Of a stretch of 9,616 nucleotides of DNA, positions 4,980-9,616 are shown in pieces. A program made the position numbers and the translations under genes. Below the pieces are notes generated by a model. The model did no database searches. It was not told where the DNA came from and was given only the letters and a program-made list of their open reading frames with translations. Origin of the DNA: Desulfobacterales bacterium. GTDB taxonomy: Bacteria; Desulfobacterota; Desulfobulbia; Desulfobulbales; BM004. Location of the stretch: the NCBI GenBank assembly GCA_012974315.1, contig JAAXQI010000004.1:1-9616 (forward strand), read 5' to 3'. Each line of letters starts with the position of its first letter. The stretch's first letter is position 1.

Positions 4980-6266
4980 ATGTCGGTAGAACAAGTAGTT
5001 GCCCAAGGTGCAGAGCATATCGCTGTCCACGGCATGGATTGGACGACAAAGGAACTCTTCACCTATCCAAACGAATTCATATACTGGTCTATACAGATTG
5101 TCATGTATCCTTACATGACCGGCCTTGTTGCAGGGGCCTTTGTCCTTTCCTCCCTCTATCATGTTTTCGGGCAGAAGGACCTGAAAACCATCGCACGATT
5201 TTCACTCGTATTCTCCCTTGCTCTGCTGCCGGTGGCCATGATGCCCTTACTTCTCCATCTGCAGCAGCCGCTCCGAAACATGAATGTCATGCTCACTCCC
5301 CATTTCACTTCGGCAATTGCGGCCTTTGGTATTGTATTTTCGACCTATGCCGCCATCGTCTTAACTGAAATATGGTTTGTCTACCGCGTTTTCTTCGTAG
5401 ACCAGGTAAATGCCCTCAAAGGCAAGGAAGGTACCAGAGATCGTTTTATGTACTATCTCTATCTCGTATTGACTCTTGGCGCCTTTGACACCGGTGATGC
5501 AGCCGTTGCCAAAGATAAGAAGGCGGTAACAATTATGGCCGGGATCGGTATTCCAGTGGCCTGTTTCCTGCACGGTTATGCAGGGTTTATCTTCGGTTCT
5601 GTTAAGGCCAATGCCCTTTGGATGTCACCGCTCATACCTGTTATCTTCATCATGTCAGCAATTGTTTCCGGTATCGCGCTTTGTATGTTGACCTATATCA
5701 TCATCATGGAATGGAAAAAATGGAGCGCCATTATTGCCAAGGGTAAGGGTGACGAAACAGTACAGCTTATCGCCGGTGCCGAACTTGATGTCATAACCAA
5801 GACCTCGCGCTATCTCCTGGGTTTTATGGTGGCAGCCATCACCCTTGAATTACTTGACTTGATTTTCAGAGGTTACACAGCCATGAAATCATGGGATATC
5901 CTGCGCTCCGTCATGTACGGCAAGGATTTTGTCAATATCTTTGTTTTGCAGTACGGCCTTGGCAACCTGGTGCCCTTTCTCATGCTGCTCATACCGGGAA
6001 CTACGATCAGACGGGTATTTTTCGCAACTATCCTCGTTCTTTTCGGCGTATTCATGATGCGTTGGAACGTCGTTATAGGCGGCCAGGCATTCTCCTTATC
6101 GTTTGCAGGCTATATGCACTATCACCTGCCGATCATTCCCCATAACCTGGAAACATACAAGGAAGGCCTCTTTGGAGCACTGACGGTTATAGCAACACCG
6201 TTTGTCCTTTTCTGGATCATTAATAAGGTCACACCATCACTTGAATATAAATTCAACAACGAATAG
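4980..6266 (+). CDS. NrfD/PsrC-family integral membrane subunit (CbcU-like)
   Basis: A 428-residue polytopic protein with about nine or ten hydrophobic segments, the clearest near residues 38-62, 72-94, 108-138, 183-208, 215-243, 277-295, 316-338, 345-360 and 397-414. The segment RWNVVIGGQ at 361-369 matches the conserved late-helix signature of NrfD/PsrC/HybB-type quinol-interacting subunits. Such proteins bind (mena)quinol and pass electrons to the ferredoxin subunit, here the gene immediately upstream. GAGG in the end of that gene serves as Shine-Dalgarno, about 8 nt from the ATG. NrfD members have no haem or metal centre of their own. Whether this one couples to proton movement cannot be told from sequence. 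A 67-nt gap to the Rieske gene marks the boundary between the two modules. Confidence 0.9.
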   Translation: MSVEQVVAQGAEHIAVHGMDWTTKELFTYPNEFIYWSIQIVMYPYMTGLVAGAFVLSSLYHVFGQKDLKTIARFSLVFSLALLPVAMMPLLLHLQQPLRNMNVMLTPHFTSAIAAFGIVFSTYAAIVLTEIWFVYRVFFVDQVNALKGKEGTRDRFMYYLYLVLTLGAFDTGDAAVAKDKKAVTIMAGIGIPVACFLHGYAGFIFGSVKANALWMSPLIPVIFIMSAIVSGIALCMLTYIIIMEWKKWSAIIAKGKGDETVQLIAGAELDVITKTSRYLLGFMVAAITLELLDLIFRGYTAMKSWDILRSVMYGKDFVNIFVLQYGLGNLVPFLMLLIPGTTIRRVFFATILVLFGVFMMRWNVVIGGQAFSLSFAGYMHYHLPIIPHNLETYKEGLFGALTVIATPFVLFWIINKVTPSLEYKFNNE

Positions 6267-6333
6267 CGTATAAACAAAAAGACTTTGTGAAGTTATCTCT
6301 ACAAACATATAACCGCTCAAAGGGGTTTTAAAT

Positions 6334-6744
6334 ATGGAAAGACGGCAATTATTAAAAACATCTCTTGCTTTCCTCGGTACAACTACCCTTATCTCTTTTG
6401 TGTACCCTGTATCAAAATTTCTTGTTCGACCAAAAAGCAGTGTCCCGGATGCTCCTCTAACTTTCAATAAAGACGAAATCCCAACTGGCACAGCCAAAGA
6501 ATTAGTCTTCAACGAGACTCCACTGGTCGTCATCAATCGCAGGGGCAGCGGTTTCATTGCCCTCTCAAGGGTATGCACCCATCTGGGTTGTCTCGTGGGT
6601 TACGATAAATTCAATGGTAAGCTGGTATGCCCCTGTCATGCCGGAGAATTCGACCTGGAAGGCAGAGTGCTGTCAGGTCCTGCCACAAAATCTTTGCAGA
6701 GGTATTCGCTCAAAATTACGGCTGATCAGATTATCATTGGGTAA
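6334..6744 (+). CDS. Rieske [2Fe-2S] protein of a cytochrome bc complex
   Basis: A compact 136-residue Rieske protein. Box I is CTHLGC at 81-86 and box II is CPCHAGEFD from residue 99. Expected cluster ligands are Cys81, His83, Cys99 and His102, with Cys86-Cys101 as the stabilising disulphide; the downstream GPATKSLQRY completes the family pattern. Box II has Ala in place of the commoner Gly and Gly in place of the Ser (CPCHGS), and that Ser helps to raise the potential in high-potential Rieske proteins, so a lower midpoint suited to menaquinol is plausible. The N-terminus carries a twin-arginine motif (ERRQLLKTS) and one hydrophobic helix (about 11-24), usually kept as an anchor. AAGGGG lies 8 nt before the ATG. 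The cytochrome b gene follows after 42 nt. Confidence 0.95.
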   Translation: MERRQLLKTSLAFLGTTTLISFVYPVSKFLVRPKSSVPDAPLTFNKDEIPTGTAKELVFNETPLVVINRRGSGFIALSRVCTHLGCLVGYDKFNGKLVCPCHAGEFDLEGRVLSGPATKSLQRYSLKITADQIIIG

Positions 6745-6786
6745 AGGATACACTCTTACTAGGACAAATTACTACGGGGTCATAGC

Positions 6787-7884
6787 ATGTGGGGAAAAAT
6801 CATACACTGGATAGAAGTTAGAATAGGTCTCGAAGAACTCGTCGATAAGCACTCACGGGAATTCCACACGCCGAAAGGTGCCACTTTCTGGAGCACCTTT
6901 GGCTTTGTAACGCTCATAGCCTTTATTGTCCAGGCCGTCACCGGCATCATGCTGATGCTCTACTACATCCCACACCCGGAGTATGCCTTTAAAAGTGTGC
7001 AGACCATAACCAATGAGATTCCCTATGGGTGGCTGTTCAGGTCGATCCACAATGTCGGGGGCAATATGATTATGGCCCTCATCATCATACATCTTGTCCA
7101 CGTTTTCTTAAGGGTCAGCTATAAAAAGCCAAGAGAGATAACCTGGATGTCCGGGGTACTCATGTTCTTCCTGGTTCTGCTTACCCTCATCTCCGGCCAT
7201 CTTTTGCCCTGGCACCAGATCGGTTTCTGGCAGACTACAGTTACTTCATCCGTCCCTGCCTTCCTGCCCATCATAGGTGAAGGGATCTCATCCTATATCC
7301 GGGGTGGAGAATTGGTCACCGGTATCACCCTTTCCAGGTTTTTTGCCTTCCATGTAGTCATCCTGCCGGTATTTATTGTCACCCTCATACTTATACATGT
7401 CCTACTCATCAGACGCCAGGGCCTTTCAACCTCCTCGATCATTGAACCGGATGACGATACTGCTACTCAGGATGAATTTAAAAGACAAGTTCACCTGGAG
7501 AGTCAGCCAATCTTTCCCTACTTCGCAACAAAGCGATTATTTATGGTGATATGCTATTTCACTGTTATCTTTTTTATTCTGACCTTTCTCCCCAATCTCT
7601 TCATGCCGATAGACGCCAATATTCAGGCAGACCCCACGATAACACCTGAATCCATCCGGCCGGAATGGTACTTCCTCGCACCGTACCAACTTATGAAAAT
7701 TATACCCAATGACATCCTGGGTATCAGTTTGATAACTATCTTCTGTGCAGTCCTGCTGTTATGGCCGTTTTTTGATCCAACAGAGACGAGTAGAAACATC
7801 CACAAGCGGCCTTTGCTTTTCAGCCTTGCCGCAATTGTTCTGGGTCTATGGGCCATACTTACAATCTGGGGGATGTATTCATGA
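6787..7884 (+). CDS. Full-length cytochrome b of a Rieske/cytochrome b complex
   Basis: The 365-residue transmembrane quinol-oxidising subunit. Haem b ligands are probably His88 and His102 in helix B (SIHNVGGN...IIIHLVHVF) and His189 and His204 in helix D. The helix D spacing of 15 is as in cytochrome b6, against 14 in mitochondrial cytochrome b. RPEWYFLAPYQ (291-301) holds the Qo-site PEWY. The b6-like part and the subunit IV-like part are in one chain. The helix A stretch aligned with the b6 Cys that binds the extra haem (c-n) has Ser/Thr, so I expect no covalent third haem. SGHLLPWHQIGFW corresponds to the family's G-x-x-LPW-x-Q segment, with His in the variable place. The stop codon overlaps the next gene as ATGA, which links the pentaheme protein tightly to this complex. 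Confidence 0.95.
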   Translation: MWGKIIHWIEVRIGLEELVDKHSREFHTPKGATFWSTFGFVTLIAFIVQAVTGIMLMLYYIPHPEYAFKSVQTITNEIPYGWLFRSIHNVGGNMIMALIIIHLVHVFLRVSYKKPREITWMSGVLMFFLVLLTLISGHLLPWHQIGFWQTTVTSSVPAFLPIIGEGISSYIRGGELVTGITLSRFFAFHVVILPVFIVTLILIHVLLIRRQGLSTSSIIEPDDDTATQDEFKRQVHLESQPIFPYFATKRLFMVICYFTVIFFILTFLPNLFMPIDANIQADPTITPESIRPEWYFLAPYQLMKIIPNDILGISLITIFCAVLLLWPFFDPTETSRNIHKRPLLFSLAAIVLGLWAILTIWGMYS

Positions 7885-8747
7885 TGCGATACTTTATAAT
7901 TCCAGTAGTAATTTTAATCGGTATTGTCTCAACTGGTCTTTCCCAGGCAACAAGCTACCGTGAGACCTTTGAAAAGGAATTCATGAACGCACCCTGGCAG
8001 ATAGCAAAGGGCGAGATCAGCGCCTGCATCCAGTGCCACACCTCAGATGACATGGGACCTGAAATGCATGAGATCACCCGGCAATGGAAAGAAAGCTTCC
8101 ATGCCAAGAACAATATATCATGCCACGACTGCCATGGAGGAGCACCCGAAGATGCCAGCATGTCCATGATGCACCAGCGAGGCTTTAAAGGATCTCCAAA
8201 AAATAGAGACATTCCTGAATTCTGCGGCACGTGCCACATTGGCATACTCAATACTTATCTTAAAAGCGGCCACGGCAAAACCTTCTTTGAAACTGGCGAG
8301 GGGCCAAACTGTGTTACCTGTCACGGCTCGCACAATATCCAACTGGCAAGCATGGATATAATAAATGAGCAGCTCTGCACACAATGCCACACCTATGAAC
8401 GGGCCCAAGAAATGAAACAGGCTCTTTTCCTTGTTGAAAACAAATTAAGCGGTGTTGAAGAAACTCTTGGCCATTTGAAATTGTTAGGCATTAATATTGA
8501 TGATCATCAAAAGGTTTTTTACAGAAACCATGCCGCATTCCGCGCTCTTTCTCATTCCATTGATGTTGATTCAGTCAGGTTAAAATCCGGCGATTACATC
8601 AGGAAACTTGAAATGATTGAGAGTCAGATAAACGAATCCTTCGAACAGCTTAAATTCAGAAAAAACTTCTTTGCCTATCTATTTCTGATTTTCACTGGTT
8701 TGAGTGTTGTGACCTTCCTGCTGGCAAAATCCTATGAGCAGAAGTAA
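7881..8747 (+). CDS. Pentaheme cytochrome c with C-terminal membrane anchor
   Basis: A 288-residue c-type cytochrome. I start at the ATG at 7881, which overlaps the cytochrome b stop as ATGA and has GGGGGA about 7 nt upstream; the frame is open further up (ATG 7848) but inside cytochrome b. An export signal covers residues about 1-22. Five CxxCH motifs start at Cys49, Cys81, Cys115, Cys144 and Cys166. Residues about 174-258 are helical-looking, charged and free of haem motifs, and are followed by a single hydrophobic helix (264-282) and a short basic tail. The protein would therefore be a periplasmic haem domain tied to the membrane at its C-terminus, the same topology as cytochrome c1 or f. 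With no c1 gene present, I infer that it fills that role. I do not recognise a named family beyond multiheme cytochrome c. Confidence 0.9.
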   Translation: MMRYFIIPVVILIGIVSTGLSQATSYRETFEKEFMNAPWQIAKGEISACIQCHTSDDMGPEMHEITRQWKESFHAKNNISCHDCHGGAPEDASMSMMHQRGFKGSPKNRDIPEFCGTCHIGILNTYLKSGHGKTFFETGEGPNCVTCHGSHNIQLASMDIINEQLCTQCHTYERAQEMKQALFLVENKLSGVEETLGHLKLLGINIDDHQKVFYRNHAAFRALSHSIDVDSVRLKSGDYIRKLEMIESQINESFEQLKFRKNFFAYLFLIFTGLSVVTFLLAKSYEQK

Positions 8748-8806
8748 CAATTAATGGCTTTACAAAAGAATCACTTTGCAAGTACAACTGGATCAAACCA
8801 ATCATA

Positions 8807-8828
8807 AATATAACAGCAATATAACAGC
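8807..8828 (+). repeat. Tandem 11-bp direct repeat
   Basis: AATATAACAGC occurs twice head to tail in the 152-nt gap between the pentaheme and tetraheme genes. The unit is about one helical turn. The gap is AT-rich and I see no clear terminator or sigma-54 promoter in it. The repeat could be a regulator site or simple slippage. Confidence 0.5.
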
Positions 8829-8899
8829 CAATTTTTTCCCGGCTCAGTAATTCAATTCTGCATGGAGTAAAACATTATCTTCAGCATGGAGAATAACGT

Positions 8900-9526
8900 A
8901 TGCATAGTCTCACTAAATTCATAACATTACTCATTTTTGCTTTGCTGGTCTCTTTTCTGGCCTTCAGCAGTCACGCCATAAGCAGTGACTTGCCCAAGCC
9001 CCCCCAGGACAACAACACAGTCAAGACTCCCAAGAACTATGAGACCCCCAAATACTTTGTGCCTCCTCCGCCCTTTTCAGAAGACATTTTCCCCTGCTCG
9101 GACTGCCATGAGGATATGGACGTAAATCATAGAAGAAGGATACTAGCAGATGAGCATGTTGAAATTTCTGAGTTATTCAACCATGCCAGCGAGCAGCGCT
9201 GGTGCCTGGACTGTCACAACCCGGAGGACCGGGATGTACTGCGGCTGGCCAACGGCGATCTGGTCCCCTTTGAAGAATCATACAACCTCTGCGGCCAGTG
9301 CCACGGCACGATATTCCGTGACTGGAAGGCCGGCATCCATGGCAAGCGGACCGGTGAATGGAACGGCAAAAAGCAATACCGTTTATGCGTCCACTGCCAC
9401 AATCCGCACAGCCCGAAGTTCAAACCCATAAAACCAATGCCGCCGCCGGATAACCCCTTGGAGATTAAATACAAAAAACTTTCGGACGATGAGATTCCCA
9501 GGAATCCTCTGGGGAATATTCAATAA
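8900..9526 (+). CDS. Exported tetraheme cytochrome c with proline-rich flanks
   Basis: A 208-residue periplasmic cytochrome. Residues about 1-26 are a signal peptide (hydrophobic core, likely cut after SSHA). A Pro-rich stretch follows (31-60, with PPPP at 55-58), then four CxxCH motifs starting at Cys66, Cys102, Cys131 and Cys163, the last in CVHCHNPHSP, and a second Pro-rich tail (about 171-186). No second membrane segment is visible, so it is probably soluble or peripheral. GGAG lies 8 nt before the ATG; a similar GCATGGAG block lies about 30 nt further up. The gap of 152 nt from the pentaheme gene leaves room for its own promoter, though none is obvious. It may carry electrons away from one or both quinol-oxidising modules. 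The function is inferred from context; the heme count is seen directly. Confidence 0.87.
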   Translation: MHSLTKFITLLIFALLVSFLAFSSHAISSDLPKPPQDNNTVKTPKNYETPKYFVPPPPFSEDIFPCSDCHEDMDVNHRRRILADEHVEISELFNHASEQRWCLDCHNPEDRDVLRLANGDLVPFEESYNLCGQCHGTIFRDWKAGIHGKRTGEWNGKKQYRLCVHCHNPHSPKFKPIKPMPPPDNPLEIKYKKLSDDEIPRNPLGNIQ

Positions 9527-9582
9527 TAAATAGGCATTATGGCTGTTAGCAAAAAAAAACCATAAGAATAGTGGATACAGTA

Positions 9583-9616
9583 ATGAGTAAAAATAAATGC
9601 AGCAAAAGTATGTGTA
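9583..9616 (+). CDS. Possible start of a further gene, cut by window edge
   Basis: An ATG at 9583 opens a frame reading MSKNKCSKSMC to the window end. No strong Shine-Dalgarno is visible and eleven codons cannot identify a product. It lies 57 nt after the tetraheme gene on the same strand, where another operon member would be expected. Confidence 0.25.
   Translation, partial: MSKNKCSKSMC

Noticed and set aside
4204..6266. Ferredoxin and NrfD genes as part of a nitrite, DMSO or polysulphide reductase
   Set aside because: No NrfA-like or molybdopterin catalytic subunit lies nearby; the tetraheme partner and gene order fit a CbcSTU-like quinol:cytochrome module better.
7848..7880. Upstream ATG as the start of the pentaheme cytochrome
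   Set aside because: It lies well inside cytochrome b and adds eleven polar residues before the signal peptide; the ATG at 7881 has an ATGA overlap and a Shine-Dalgarno.
9538..9565. TTATGG...CCATAA inverted repeat after the last cytochrome as a terminator
   Set aside because: A 6-bp A/T-rich stem with a 16-nt loop and no following T-run on the plus strand does not make an intrinsic terminator.

Overview
The window looks like a chromosomal segment of an anaerobically respiring bacterium, most likely a Desulfobacterota (former Deltaproteobacteria) member of the Desulfuromonadales/Desulfobulbales type. The reasons are a fused NuoB-NuoC subunit, multiheme c-type cytochromes built into quinol-oxidising complexes, a four-cluster ferredoxin plus NrfD module resembling the Geobacter Cbc4 (CbcSTU) type, and apparent sigma-54 control of core respiration. 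The taxonomic call is inference; no marker gene is present.

Layout. Positions 1-2680 (minus strand) hold the start of a complex I operon, nuoA, a fused nuoB-nuoC and nuoD, with nuoD running off the left edge. Positions 2681-3727 are a gene-poor divergent control region of about 1 kb. Positions 3728-9526 (plus strand) hold seven genes on one strand: a membrane-anchored tetraheme cytochrome c, a Tat-exported 4x[4Fe-4S] protein, an NrfD-type membrane protein, a Rieske protein, a full-length cytochrome b, a pentaheme cytochrome c with a C-terminal membrane anchor, and an exported tetraheme cytochrome c. Thirteen CxxCH motifs are encoded. An ATG near the right edge (9583) may begin a further gene.

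How it may work together. Complex I would feed electrons from NADH or ferredoxin into the (mena)quinone pool. Two adjacent quinol-oxidising modules, ferredoxin/NrfD/tetraheme and Rieske/cytochrome b/multiheme, would pass them to periplasmic multiheme cytochromes and on to a terminal acceptor that is not visible here. No cytochrome c1 gene is present; the pentaheme protein sits where it would be expected.

The most striking signal is in the control region. Two good sigma-54 (-24/-12) promoters point outward, one at nuoA and one at the cytochrome operon. Each has a copy of the palindrome TTGTTACA-N4-TGTAACAA about 94-95 bp upstream, and the predicted leaders are nearly equal (about 157 and 160 nt). 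A third palindrome lies on the cytochrome side and a consensus IHF site on the nuo side. This suggests that one enhancer-binding activator co-induces complex I and the downstream quinol-oxidising chain.
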